Source of the DNA: JAAHGY01 sp051439365
Lineage (GTDB): Bacteria > Cyanobacteriota > Cyanobacteriia > CAKZMO01
Reading direction: 5' to 3'
Length of the DNA: 12,144 bases
Assembly (NCBI GenBank): GCA_051439365.1
Contig: JBFRWC010000501.1
Coordinates: forward strand, 1-12,144
Each line of letters opens with the position of its first letter. Position 1 is the first letter of the stretch. Under the pieces are notes generated by a model. That model was not told the origin of the DNA. It was given only the letters and a program-made list of their open reading frames with translations, and made no database searches. A program made the translations under genes and the position numbers. This document shows, one piece after another, positions 1 to 7,202 of the stretch.

Positions 1-1982
1 CCTCTAAGGGTGTCGTTTCCAGTCCCACCATAAAGCAAACTGATGTCTTGTCCGGCAATAATGGTGTCATTGCCGCTACCGCCATGAAGATGATCGATTG
101 TTGGGTCGGTCGGATCATTCGTGGCACCGCCTTCGATTGTGTCATCTCCGTCGCCGCCAAAGATATTGTCATCGCCAGCTGCACCCATGAGCCTCTCAGT
201 ATCAGCAAGAGAGTCAATAATAATTACTGTTGTTGTCAGAAATTGCCCTCCGTATTCCAACTTTGGCGTGGCATCAGGATAGGTCGATTCATCGACAAGA
301 AACCAGTCTCCTAAATCAGATAATTCTGACACTTGGCCAATCCCGGCATCAAACCAACTGCGCTGAATCACATAGGTTTCCTGGCTAAAGGCCACGGGTG
401 AGTTAAACGCTTCAACCGTTAATTGGAAAATGGCATGGTTATCATTACCAGGATGATTATCGAGTGAGCCAGCCCCCCCTAGATCTTCATAGCTACCATT
501 GATGTAAAACGGCAAGTATTTGTAGGGCTGCTCAGTCACTAAAACAGTATCAAAATCAAGAAGGGTACTGTCTAAGTCACGAATCCGAGTTGTTAGTAAG
601 TTGCGTAAATTACCGATGGGCTCAGTTTTTCCATATGTCCACGCAGGGGCAAAGCTCTCGAAATTAACCTGGGTTGCATCTCCCCACAAAAAGGGATCAT
701 CCCAGTCAAAACTGCCCCCACCACCTGTGAAGCCCCCATAATCGATATTGGTCACATTGACGGTAATTGTTTGGGTATCAGTCAATCCTTGTGAATCTGT
801 TGCGGTGACTGCGACCTCATAACGATTGTCACTCCCTTGATCTTGGGGGGTCTCAAAATCGGGGGGTTCCTTAAACGCCAATTTCCCTGATGTCGGATCA
901 ATGGTGAAGAAGCGCCCATCAACACCCCCCAGTGTGTAGGTTAAGCCGCCGCTACTTTCTGTCTCTGCGCTGACATCTGTCACAAACGATAGATTCTCTT
1001 GGACTGCAACAGAAGCTGTGTCTCCGCCTCCATCGCTGGTAATTCTTGGAGGTTGGGGGGAAGGCGTTGGAGTGGGTTGAGGGGAAGGCGTTGGAGCGGG
1101 TTGAGGGGAAGGCGTTGGAGTGGGTTGGAGTGAGGGCGTTTGATCGGGTCGGGGGGAAGGCGTTGGGGTAAGCTGCCCATTCTCATCGTTATCGTTGGTG
1201 ACATTGATGGCGATCGCCTGCCGATCCGTTAGCCCCGTGCTATCCGTCACCGTCACTTCTACCTCGTAACGATTATCCCCCTCCTGATCAGCGGGAGCCT
1301 CAAAATCAGGCGCAGCCTTAAAATACAGACCGCCTGACGGATCAATCTCAAACAGCTCTCGGTCACTCCCTCCCGTAATGGTGTAAACCAACCCTCCCCC
1401 ATTTTCTGTATCACCATCAAAATCTGTCACATTGACATCTGTCACAAAAGTGGTGTTTTCCAAAACCGCAACGGAGGCCGTGTCTTCGCCCCCGTTGCTA
1501 GAGATTATGGGAATGTTTGGCAGGTCGGGTTCAGGGTCTTTGGGTAGCTGGATGGCTTCAGAAATTGGGTCTAGTTGAAGCGTGTATTTTGATTGGTTTT
1601 TGCGCTGTTTCCCAAAGATCCGAATAAAATAGGTTCCTGGCTCCAGGAATTTCTCAATGTCCTCACTTTGTTTTCCCCGACGCTTCGAGATACCGTGCCG
1701 CCTGAGGAGCTTACGCTCCTTTCTGGTGAGATTTCTAAAGCTAGTCCCGCCTATTTTTCTTAATACTTTCTTTAGCTTTTTCTTCGGTGAATAAATCTCA
1801 ATATCCAAGTCCGACTTTAAGCCCAATAGCTCAAAAGACACCGTCATTGGGTCATCTACGGTCAGCACATATAAGTCGCTACCCTCTGAGCGTTTCAGCC
1901 TATTCCTTTCGCGAACACTCGCGGATGTCAGATCAATTCTCTTGGCTCTTTTAAGAGTATTAGTGTTATTTATTTTTTTCAT
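1..1982 (-). CDS. Large RTX surface/secreted protein with PPC-like and cadherin-like domains (3' end off window)
   Basis: The minus frame is open from an ATG at 1980-1982 to the left edge, giving 660 residues without a stop. Residues about 8-137 resemble a bacterial pre-peptidase C-terminal (PPC) domain, ending in EPGTYFIRIFG and YTLQL, with an unusually basic Lys/Arg-rich insert at 67-104. Two cadherin-like repeats follow (about 158-263 and 312-412; both contain DTASVAV and the end pattern NRYEV...VTxTDSxGLTD). A Pro/Thr/Ser/Gln-rich linker (272-311) separates them. Residues 440-590 form a domain I do not recognise. RTX nonapeptides (GGDGDDTIEGG, GGSGNDTII, GGTGNDTLR) start near 600 and run off the window. 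There is no N-terminal signal peptide, and RTX repeats usually mark type I secretion, so export by that route is inferred. The second cadherin-like repeat lacks the DFDGD found in the first. The start is uncertain: no Shine-Dalgarno precedes 1982, and the frame stays open to in-frame ATGs at 2066, 2093 and 2096. Confidence 0.85.
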   Translation of the reverse strand, partial: MKKINNTNTLKRAKRIDLTSASVRERNRLKRSEGSDLYVLTVDDPMTVSFELLGLKSDLDIEIYSPKKKLKKVLRKIGGTSFRNLTRKERKLLRRHGISKRRGKQSEDIEKFLEPGTYFIRIFGKQRKNQSKYTLQLDPISEAIQLPKDPEPDLPNIPIISSNGGEDTASVAVLENTTFVTDVNVTDFDGDTENGGGLVYTITGGSDRELFEIDPSGGLYFKAAPDFEAPADQEGDNRYEVEVTVTDSTGLTDRQAIAINVTNDNDENGQLTPTPSPRPDQTPSLQPTPTPSPQPAPTPSPQPTPTPSPQPPRITSDGGGDTASVAVQENLSFVTDVSAETESSGGLTYTLGGVDGRFFTIDPTSGKLAFKEPPDFETPQDQGSDNRYEVAVTATDSQGLTDTQTITVNVTNIDYGGFTGGGGSFDWDDPFLWGDATQVNFESFAPAWTYGKTEPIGNLRNLLTTRIRDLDSTLLDFDTVLVTEQPYKYLPFYINGSYEDLGGAGSLDNHPGNDNHAIFQLTVEAFNSPVAFSQETYVIQRSWFDAGIGQVSELSDLGDWFLVDESTYPDATPKLEYGGQFLTTTVIIIDSLADTERLMGAAGDDNIFGGDGDDTIEGGATNDPTDPTIDHLHGGSGNDTIIAGQDISLLYGGTGNDTLR
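1057..1175 (-). repeat. Degenerate 24-bp tandem repeat coding a Pro-Thr-Pro-Ser linker
   Basis: Three near-identical 24-bp units lie at 1057-1080, 1081-1104 and 1105-1128, followed by two degenerate units to about 1175. On the coding strand each unit gives eight residues of the type QPTPTPSP. The array forms the flexible linker between the two cadherin-like repeats of the RTX protein. An in-frame 24-bp unit can change copy number without breaking the gene. Confidence 0.8.
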
Positions 1983-2007
1983 AGGAGGGTCTGAAATTTG
2001 AGGGACA

Positions 2008-2034
2008 ATATCAGTCAGTTTAGAGAACTGATAT
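2008..2034 (-). other. Inverted repeat in the leader of the RTX gene
   Basis: ATATCAGT at 2008-2015 and ACTGATAT at 2027-2034 are perfect 8-base inverted repeats with an 11-base loop. They lie 26-52 bases upstream of the ATG at 1982. No T run follows in either direction, so this is not a plain intrinsic terminator. It could be an operator or an mRNA hairpin. Confidence 0.35.
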
Positions 2035-2073
2035 CCAGTCGTGAAGGTAACGCGACAACGCTGCATCTGCCAT
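2020..2073 (-). CDS. Possible 17-residue leader peptide upstream of the RTX gene
   Basis: A short frame starts at ATG 2073 and reads MADAALSRYLHDWISVL before TAA at 2020-2022. It is the only start in this leader with a strong Shine-Dalgarno: GGAGGT at 2090-2085, 11 bases upstream. It ends 37 bases before the ATG of the RTX gene, which has no such site. It could be a translated leader affecting the gene downstream, or a chance frame. The peptide matches no family I know. Confidence 0.2.
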   Translation of the reverse strand: MADAALSRYLHDWISVL

Positions 2074-2088
2074 ATTGTAGCGTTACCT
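2045..2088 (-). other. 9-base inverted repeat in the leader of the RTX gene
   Basis: AGGTAACGC at 2045-2053 and GCGTTACCT at 2080-2088 are perfect complements with a 26-base loop. A second stretch, AACGCT at 2057-2062, can also pair with AGCGTT at 2079-2084, so two mutually exclusive stems are possible. The right arm covers most of the GGAGGT Shine-Dalgarno of the possible leader peptide. No function can be assigned from sequence alone. Confidence 0.35.
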
Positions 2089-2160
2089 CCCATCATGGGG
2101 GCGTACCAACCTATCAGCACCAGTCATCAGAATGCTGCAAAGATGACATATTTCGTTACA

Positions 2161-2169
2161 GTTCTGGCG
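2161..2169. repeat. Target-site duplication, left copy
   Basis: GTTCTGGCG directly abuts the left end of the MITE-like element at 2170-2300. The same nine bases abut its right end at 2301-2309. A perfect 9-bp direct repeat exactly at both element ends is the usual footprint of transposase-mediated insertion. Confidence 0.8.
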
Positions 2170-2300
2170 CTGATTGACTGACAAAACTGCCTAAAACCTT
2201 TTCCCTGCCTTGGGTCAGGAGACCTGACCCCTACGTTGTCTCAATCCCTTGTAGGGGAGCGGTTTCCGCGCCCAAGCCCCGATTTTTGTCAGTCAACCAG
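2170..2300 (-). mobile_element. MITE-like element, complete copy (131 bp)
   Basis: Its ends are CTGATTGACTGACA (2170-2183) and, on the other strand, CTGGTTGACTGACA (2300-2287): 14-bp terminal inverted repeats with one mismatch. Read on the minus strand it aligns without gaps to the 131-bp copy at 8155-8285, with about 113 of 131 identities by eye. The best-conserved core includes GGGCGCGG-AAA-CCGCTCCC. It contains a perfect hairpin at 2212-2230 (GGGTCAGG, 3-base loop, CCTGACCC). It is too short to code for a transposase, so it would be non-autonomous. It lies between the DUF928 gene and the RTX gene and interrupts neither. Confidence 0.8.
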
Positions 2301-2309
2301 GTTCTGGCG
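2301..2309. repeat. Target-site duplication, right copy
   Basis: GTTCTGGCG follows the right terminal inverted repeat of the 131-bp element with no gap and matches 2161-2169 exactly. The flanking bases beyond (A at 2160, A at 2310) do not extend the repeat, so it is 9 bp. Confidence 0.8.
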
Positions 2310-2367
2310 ATACAGGGTCATCTTTAGAGCTAGGAAGGATAAGATGATTGGGAGCAGTCTCGTTTTC

Positions 2368-3399
2368 TTACTCCTCATCCAGGCCACAGCAATCCGCAAA
2401 GGGCTGATTGACCAAGTCTCCCAGTCCCACAGAGTCAAGGAGCGATCGCCACTCCGCCATCCCTCGACGGTCCTCTGAGTCAATCACTTCTTGCTCCAAG
2501 AGCTGCTGCATCGAGATCGCCAAAGCATCCTGCCAAATCCCACCCGACGCATAAATTTGCACCTGCTCCTCAGGGGTTGCGGTTTGGAACTGCGCCACTG
2601 ACTCCCTATCCAAATCGATCCGATAGATCCACCCTTCAACAAAATCAGGGTCATCAGGATTTGCCTGACAATACACCTGAAACGACCACTTATAGTCTCG
2701 GCCTACAGCCAACGGCGCGATCGCATCTGGTATTGTAATCCTGACCAAGCCTGGAGATGTCGTCGGGTAGAATGTCTCAATATGCAGCGTATTGAGGATC
2801 GTTTCAGGTTCAGCATTTAGTGCTTGTCCCTCTGGTGTTTGTCTCTCTGGTGTTTGTCTCTCTGGTGCTTGTCTCTCTAATGTCAACTGCTCTTGCAGCA
2901 CAAACAACACTTCTGTCTTTCCCGCCAACTCATGGGGCAAATAAAACCAGAACGTCGGATAATCCTGAGTGGTATAACTCCAGACTGATTCAACGACTTG
3001 GTCATCCGAGGAGGGACTATCCCCAGATTCATGGTCAGGAATAACCGCCAACTCATAAACAGGCATCAACGCCGTTAACGCTGGGGTGGTCTCATCTAGG
3101 CCGCATCCACTCCGTACTCCGCCCCCTCGCGATCGCCCCACAGGAGCACCCCTGTCAGGCGGGGGCGGCGGATTAAACCTCACCGAGGTGGATATTTCAG
3201 CCATTGCACCGTCAGATAAGGGGTCGTTGATGAGTGGGGTTCGCAGTGGTTTCCCGGTTGCCTGAGCGATGGCTGTCGGAGGAACCTTTGCAACCACCGT
3301 GGTGAGGGATAAGCCCAAACAGACTATTAGAGGCAATCCCAGCGATGAACGCTGGGACCATACAGGGGCATTAAACAGAAAAACAAGGGGCTTAGTCAT
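2368..3399 (-). CDS. DUF928 family exported protein
   Basis: 343 residues. The N-terminus has a hydrophobic stretch (about 20-37) and a likely signal-peptidase site after Ala45 (AIA|QATG), so the mature protein is probably periplasmic or beyond. DUF928 features are visible: FNPPPPPDRGAPVGRSRGGG (75-94) followed by a Cys, PTFWFYLPHEL (148-158), a V-F-V-L strand at 164-168, GLVRITIPD (217-225), and the YKWSFQVYC strand (236-244) ahead of GWIYRI (256-261). The molecular function of DUF928 is unknown. The ATG overlaps the stop of the CHAT-CHASE2 gene by 8 bases (ATGACTAA), so the two are probably translationally coupled. An in-frame 15-bp repeat at 2821-2880 inserts a hydrophilic RQTPE tract near residues 173-193, between the middle strands. 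I see no clear terminator after the stop. The family call is fairly secure; the function is not. Confidence 0.8.
   Translation of the reverse strand: MTKPLVFLFNAPVWSQRSSLGLPLIVCLGLSLTTVVAKVPPTAIAQATGKPLRTPLINDPLSDGAMAEISTSVRFNPPPPPDRGAPVGRSRGGGVRSGCGLDETTPALTALMPVYELAVIPDHESGDSPSSDDQVVESVWSYTTQDYPTFWFYLPHELAGKTEVLFVLQEQLTLERQAPERQTPERQTPEGQALNAEPETILNTLHIETFYPTTSPGLVRITIPDAIAPLAVGRDYKWSFQVYCQANPDDPDFVEGWIYRIDLDRESVAQFQTATPEEQVQIYASGGIWQDALAISMQQLLEQEVIDSEDRRGMAEWRSLLDSVGLGDLVNQPFADCCGLDEE
2821..2880 (-). repeat. 15-bp tandem repeat (4 units) inside the DUF928 gene
   Basis: Four 15-bp units lie at 2821-2835, 2836-2850, 2851-2865 and 2866-2880; the two middle ones are identical. On the coding strand they give the 5-residue unit RQTPE or a close variant. 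The repeat is in frame, so copy-number change would lengthen or shorten a flexible loop. Confidence 0.8.
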
Positions 3400-5887
3400 T
3401 GTGTTTACTCATAGGAATATCAACAAGAGAAATGATATCGGAGGGGGAAATCATTCGAGATCGTCTCATTTTGAAACAGTTAACGATGACAATAACTGCT
3501 GCAATGGCGATCGCTGGGGGCATCAGGGGGACCCAGAGTTCAAAATTAACCAGGAGCAGCCAACATAAACCAATCAACGTGACTTCAGCACTCACAAGGC
3601 ACAGCAAGATCTTACTGGGTCTTTGAGCAGACGACTGAGGAGATCGACCACGGTTTAACAGTGTCATACTACCTGCTAGGAGGGACCACAGGATAATCCA
3701 GCCCATATTTCTCCACTCTGACCACATTTTTAGGGATGGGCGATGGCGCAACGCCACTCCAGCAGGAGAAGTGCTATCAGCAATCGTCAACAGATGGCTG
3801 ATCATGTGGGCGTGGAGCATCACTCCCGGCAGCATGGCATCGGCTTGCTGGGGGGCACTGCCCACTAGGGTGTAAAAATCCTCAGAGTCCCGGTCGGTTC
3901 GGCCAATCAGCACAATTTTATTGAGCAAGGCATCCGGTGGTAAGCGCTGTTCCAAGACATCCTCTAGGGCAACCGTTTCTGCTAAACTCTGGTTATTGGC
4001 GATCGGGCGATAGTTGAGTAAAAGCTGATATCCAGCGGCATCAATAGTTTGATAAGGACCGATGCGACGGTCCAGGGGGGGCACGATGGTATCGCCCAAT
4101 TGCAACAGACCCTCATCGGTCCAAAATTCCGGGCTGTGGCCTGTGGCGACAAGGTATCGCAAGGCCAGTTGACTACTGAAAGCATAGTTTGCCTGACAGG
4201 GAGAATCAACCTCTGGGGTCATGGCCACTAGCTGTCGCCGTAGGACACCATCAGCGTCCAGCAAAAAGTCACTAAAGCCAATTTGAGCGACGGGCATATC
4301 GGGGGAGGGAGCAGTGCCACGGATGGCGATCGCTTCATCACTTCCTTTGCAAATCGCCACCAAATTTTCGGTTGATCCCAATCGATCGGCCAATTCCTCA
4401 TGGTCAGGCCGGACGGAAAAATCCCGGTATAAATCCAACCCAATCAGGCTCGGCTGATAGGTCTCCAAGGCGATCAGTAAGCGATTCAGCATGTCATTTG
4501 ATAACGTCACCGATTCTTCCACATGGTCTGCGCTAACTTCGATGACCACGATGCGGCGATCGCGTTCGGCCACTGGACGCAAATTTAAGAGCCAATCATA
4601 GCCCTTCAATTCCCACGCTTGCAGCCCACCCAGAAACCGAAAGACAATCATCAGGACAGCAATGATGAGGCTGGCTCCAAGGGTAACAATTGTGGGTTGC
4701 GTCAGAAAAGACAGCGTGAGGTGAGGGGATGTTTTGGAGGGAACAGGAGCGACGGGAGGAACCGGAACAGGAAGTATGAGAGGAGCAACGGGAGAACGAC
4801 GTTGGTGGAGACTTTGCCAGGTGGGTGGCATCGTGGCTGGATTTTGACACAATGTTGGTAGCCAAGTGGCACAGGGATAATCGTTTTCGAGTCCTTGCAG
4901 TCGTTCACGGGCTTCACGAATCGCCAGGTACAGCGGGAGTCCTCTGGCAAACGCCCTCAAAAAAGCTTTGAGAAATGCATGGGCAACGACATCGGGGATC
5001 GGTTCTCGCATCACGATAATGTCAGGGATATTGAGTTCCGCCAATCCATCGGCTAAGCCCAAACCATCACAGGAATTAAAAATGGCGATACATAGTCCTC
5101 GCTGCCGCGCCGTTCTCAAGCCATATTTAAGCTGGTCCATTGAAAGTGTTTCTGTGGGATTGATGGCAATGGCTCCCGTTGCCAGTGACGCTGAAACATC
5201 CGTCAAACTATGGCCTGCAAAAAACAAAATATCCCAGCCCTGTTCATCCCAAAGGGTGTCATTGAGTTGTTGATAGGATGGCTCCTGCAAAAAGTGGATC
5301 TCTGCGTGGGGTAAATCTTTTAACAACGCTTCATCCTGGGCCACATCCAAGGCCGTAGCATCCCCCAAAATGGCTAACACCCGGATCGAATCGCTCGGCA
5401 CGGGCTGCTGATCGATCAATTCAAAGGTCGGTGCAGCGAGGGCGACATCGGCTTGGGGATAGGCATCAAAAAAGGACAAGACATGCCAGGGCAATCGACG
5501 CAATTCGGCAGTCTGGGTTTGAATAATCAGCCGAATTGGCTCGGTGGGGGAGAGTTGCGCCAGCAATTTTTCCCGAATGGGCTGAAACTCGGTCGATTGA
5601 AACCATTGGTTGAAGCGATCGCCAAACGCCTGCGCCAACTCTCGACAATCTCCAATCACCGATACGTTGGTCACATACCCAGTTTTTGCTTCCAGTCGAT
5701 AAGGAATTCCCAATCGATGGTAAGACACTTGCCAACGCTGGTAGGCTTTCCACAGATCCAGTGCGGCTGGAAAAGCCGCCGTCACTTCAATCGTCGGTTG
5801 GGCACCTTCGTTTCCCATTTGGAGGATAACCGGAAAACCTGCTTCTAGGCTTCCAGCACCAATTTTGAGAAAGACTAGTTTCGTCAT
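3392..5887 (-). CDS. CHAT caspase-like protease fused to a CHASE2 membrane sensor
   Basis: 831 residues from ATG 5887. Residues about 120-350 are a CHAT (HetF-associated, caspase-like) cysteine peptidase domain. The expected catalytic His is H226 in LFFAGHS and the Cys is C273 in IFNSCDG, so the protease looks intact. A Pro-rich linker (366-389) leads to a membrane segment (about 398-420). Residues about 421-705 form a CHASE2 extracytoplasmic sensor, with the typical entry ELKGYDWLLNLRP...DRRIVVIEV and exit PGVMLHAHMISHLL. Three further membrane segments follow (about 727-745, 759-780, 784-803). The topology implied is a cytoplasmic protease controlled by an outside-facing sensor. The substrate and ligand are unknown. 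An upstream in-frame ATG at 5923 exists, but 5887 has a good ribosome site. The gene is 65 bases downstream of DUF1822 and overlaps DUF928 by 8 bases. Confidence 0.9.
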   Translation of the reverse strand: MTKLVFLKIGAGSLEAGFPVILQMGNEGAQPTIEVTAAFPAALDLWKAYQRWQVSYHRLGIPYRLEAKTGYVTNVSVIGDCRELAQAFGDRFNQWFQSTEFQPIREKLLAQLSPTEPIRLIIQTQTAELRRLPWHVLSFFDAYPQADVALAAPTFELIDQQPVPSDSIRVLAILGDATALDVAQDEALLKDLPHAEIHFLQEPSYQQLNDTLWDEQGWDILFFAGHSLTDVSASLATGAIAINPTETLSMDQLKYGLRTARQRGLCIAIFNSCDGLGLADGLAELNIPDIIVMREPIPDVVAHAFLKAFLRAFARGLPLYLAIREARERLQGLENDYPCATWLPTLCQNPATMPPTWQSLHQRRSPVAPLILPVPVPPVAPVPSKTSPHLTLSFLTQPTIVTLGASLIIAVLMIVFRFLGGLQAWELKGYDWLLNLRPVAERDRRIVVIEVSADHVEESVTLSNDMLNRLLIALETYQPSLIGLDLYRDFSVRPDHEELADRLGSTENLVAICKGSDEAIAIRGTAPSPDMPVAQIGFSDFLLDADGVLRRQLVAMTPEVDSPCQANYAFSSQLALRYLVATGHSPEFWTDEGLLQLGDTIVPPLDRRIGPYQTIDAAGYQLLLNYRPIANNQSLAETVALEDVLEQRLPPDALLNKIVLIGRTDRDSEDFYTLVGSAPQQADAMLPGVMLHAHMISHLLTIADSTSPAGVALRHRPSLKMWSEWRNMGWIILWSLLAGSMTLLNRGRSPQSSAQRPSKILLCLVSAEVTLIGLCWLLLVNFELWVPLMPPAIAIAAVIVIVNCFKMRRSRMISPSDIISLVDIPMSKHND

Positions 5888-5892
5888 GGTTG

Positions 5893-5897
5893 CTCCT
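5893..5897 (-). promoter_or_regulatory. Ribosome binding site fixing the CHAT-CHASE2 start
   Basis: On the minus strand AGGAG is followed by five bases and then ATG at 5887. The longer frame from ATG 5923 has no comparable site, so the start MTKLVFLKIG is preferred. Confidence 0.7.
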
Positions 5898-5952
5898 CTC
5901 TTGTTACCGATGGTGTACCACAAGTAGGCTTCAAAGATCTACAATAAGAGAC

Positions 5953-7038
5953 CTACAACACAAATGACTCCACTACTCTAATCGTACCCAGGATAACTGC
6001 TATCTGGAAAGACTCATGGCGATCGCCACTAAACTTTAACTGAACCAAGTTATCAGTCTCGCGTGCTTGGGTTTGACTAAAAATTGCACCCGATTCATCT
6101 AATACTTGCAGTTCAATTCCAAGTGGTAAAACCACCTGGCCTTGCCCTGGATAAAGCTGAATTGTTACTGCTATTTTCTGTTCTGTTTCGAGTTGAATTT
6201 GAACCACTAGGGCAACATTCTGGTGTTCAAGTTGAATGTCGAGATCAATCCATTTAGCCCGTTCGACTCTTTCGCTCTCCTTTTCCATCTCTTGCTGTTC
6301 GGGAATAGAACGATCTAAGGTGGAAGACTCCAGTGGTGAGGGCGAAGAAGCCGTTCGGAATGAATAGGCTGTAGTTAAATAATCAGGGGTTAAGATTTGA
6401 TCCACCTGCTGCCATCCCGCTTCAAATACACCCTGTAGCCATTGTCCTAATTGAACAGGCGGAAGGGGTTGAGTCTGTCTAGACGTTTGGAGGAAGGGTG
6501 TGGTGCCAGATGTAACTTGAGTCGTTCGCCGTAACCCATGTAGGTGATCGATTAATGCGTCTAGGGGCTGTAAATCTTGAACTGATACGACTTCTGTTTG
6601 CACCGATGATCTAAAACCTAACAACTTGGCTTGTTTCTGATCAACACTAATTTCAACAATCACATATCCTACTCGTAATTCCCAGGTTTCTGGCGGAATC
6701 AAGCAATACTCTTCATCAGCTCGAATCGGGCGACATTCTACCTTTCCCAAGCCTTCAACTTCCAGATCGGCGATATTCCCTGCCAGTTGCATCATGGGAT
6801 TCCAACTATCACTCTGGTCCAGACTTGAGGGAATATCGAGAAGATTTAGATAATCATGTACGGCCCACACAGCCAATGTGTTTAAGCGGATTTGTTCAGC
6901 TCGTTGGCTAGTTAATTTTGAGATGAGATGCCCACTGGCAAATTGCTCTGCAAACTCTCGTCCCTGATGAGTAATCGGTAATATCATCGCATCACCTTGT
7001 CCACTCATTCCTCGCATTAATTCATTTACCCCTACCAT
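5953..7038 (-). CDS. DUF1822 family protein
   Basis: 361 residues. The family pattern is clear: RLNTLAVWAVHDYL (51-64), SDSWNPMMQL (76-85), DLEVEGLGKVECRPI (91-105), IPPETWELRVGYVIVEI (114-130), AKLLGF (137-142), and LGQWLQGVFEAGWQQVDQIL (197-216). A charged, low-complexity stretch (230-262) leads to a C-terminal beta-rich region (263-361). There is no signal peptide or membrane segment, so it should be cytoplasmic. The function of DUF1822 is unknown. It lies between a sigma-like gene and the CHAT protease gene, so it may be an adaptor, regulator or substrate; that is inference. ATG 7038 is chosen because AGGGGG lies 7 bases upstream; ATGs at 7017 and 6987 are alternatives, since the family homology begins near residue 19. 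Confidence 0.85.
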   Translation of the reverse strand: MVGVNELMRGMSGQGDAMILPITHQGREFAEQFASGHLISKLTSQRAEQIRLNTLAVWAVHDYLNLLDIPSSLDQSDSWNPMMQLAGNIADLEVEGLGKVECRPIRADEEYCLIPPETWELRVGYVIVEISVDQKQAKLLGFRSSVQTEVVSVQDLQPLDALIDHLHGLRRTTQVTSGTTPFLQTSRQTQPLPPVQLGQWLQGVFEAGWQQVDQILTPDYLTTAYSFRTASSPSPLESSTLDRSIPEQQEMEKESERVERAKWIDLDIQLEHQNVALVVQIQLETEQKIAVTIQLYPGQGQVVLPLGIELQVLDESGAIFSQTQARETDNLVQLKFSGDRHESFQIAVILGTIRVVESFVL

Positions 7039-7130
7039 GATTCCATCCCCCTATTGCCGATCTAAATTGACCAATGATGTGATTTCTCGTGCGTATCTTT
7101 CGTGTTTATCTTGTGAACTTGCTTTTGTAA

Positions 7131-7180
7131 TTATTTCTTAGGCTTATTTCTTAGGCTTATTTCTTAGGCTTATTCCTGCG
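7131..7180 (-). repeat. 13-bp tandem repeat between the sigma-like and DUF1822 genes
   Basis: Three perfect 13-bp units (TTATTTCTTAGGC on the plus strand) lie at 7131-7143, 7144-7156 and 7157-7169, with a degenerate partial unit to about 7180. They sit in the 164-base gap between the sigma-like stop and the DUF1822 start. The rest of the gap is AT-rich, and I see no clear terminator in it. Confidence 0.85.
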
Positions 7181-7202
7181 ATTATAGACTGATTTCTTCA
7201 AT

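Noticed and set aside
980..1204. Minus-strand 74-residue Pro/Leu/Arg-rich frame
   Set aside because: It is the other reading frame of the 24-bp tandem repeat within the RTX gene; the repetitive look comes from the DNA repeat.
1983..2180. Plus-strand AGGAGG at 1983-1988 followed by a TTG-start frame to 2180
   Set aside because: The spacing is good, but the frame is antisense to the RTX leader, uses a rare start, ends at the MITE boundary region and looks like no known protein.
2236..2478. Plus-strand 80-residue frame
   Set aside because: It begins inside the MITE-like element and ends antisense to the DUF928 gene; no family resemblance and no ribosome site.
5466..5848. Antisense and alternative-frame openings inside the CHAT-CHASE2 gene, including one of 131 residues on the plus strand
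   Set aside because: Long shadow frames are expected opposite a GC-balanced coding gene; the CHAT reading frame has recognised domains and catalytic residues and explains the region.
7131..7180. CRISPR or iteron-type origin
   Set aside because: The 13-bp units are contiguous without spacers and there is no replication gene nearby; three units in an intergenic gap are better explained as slippage.
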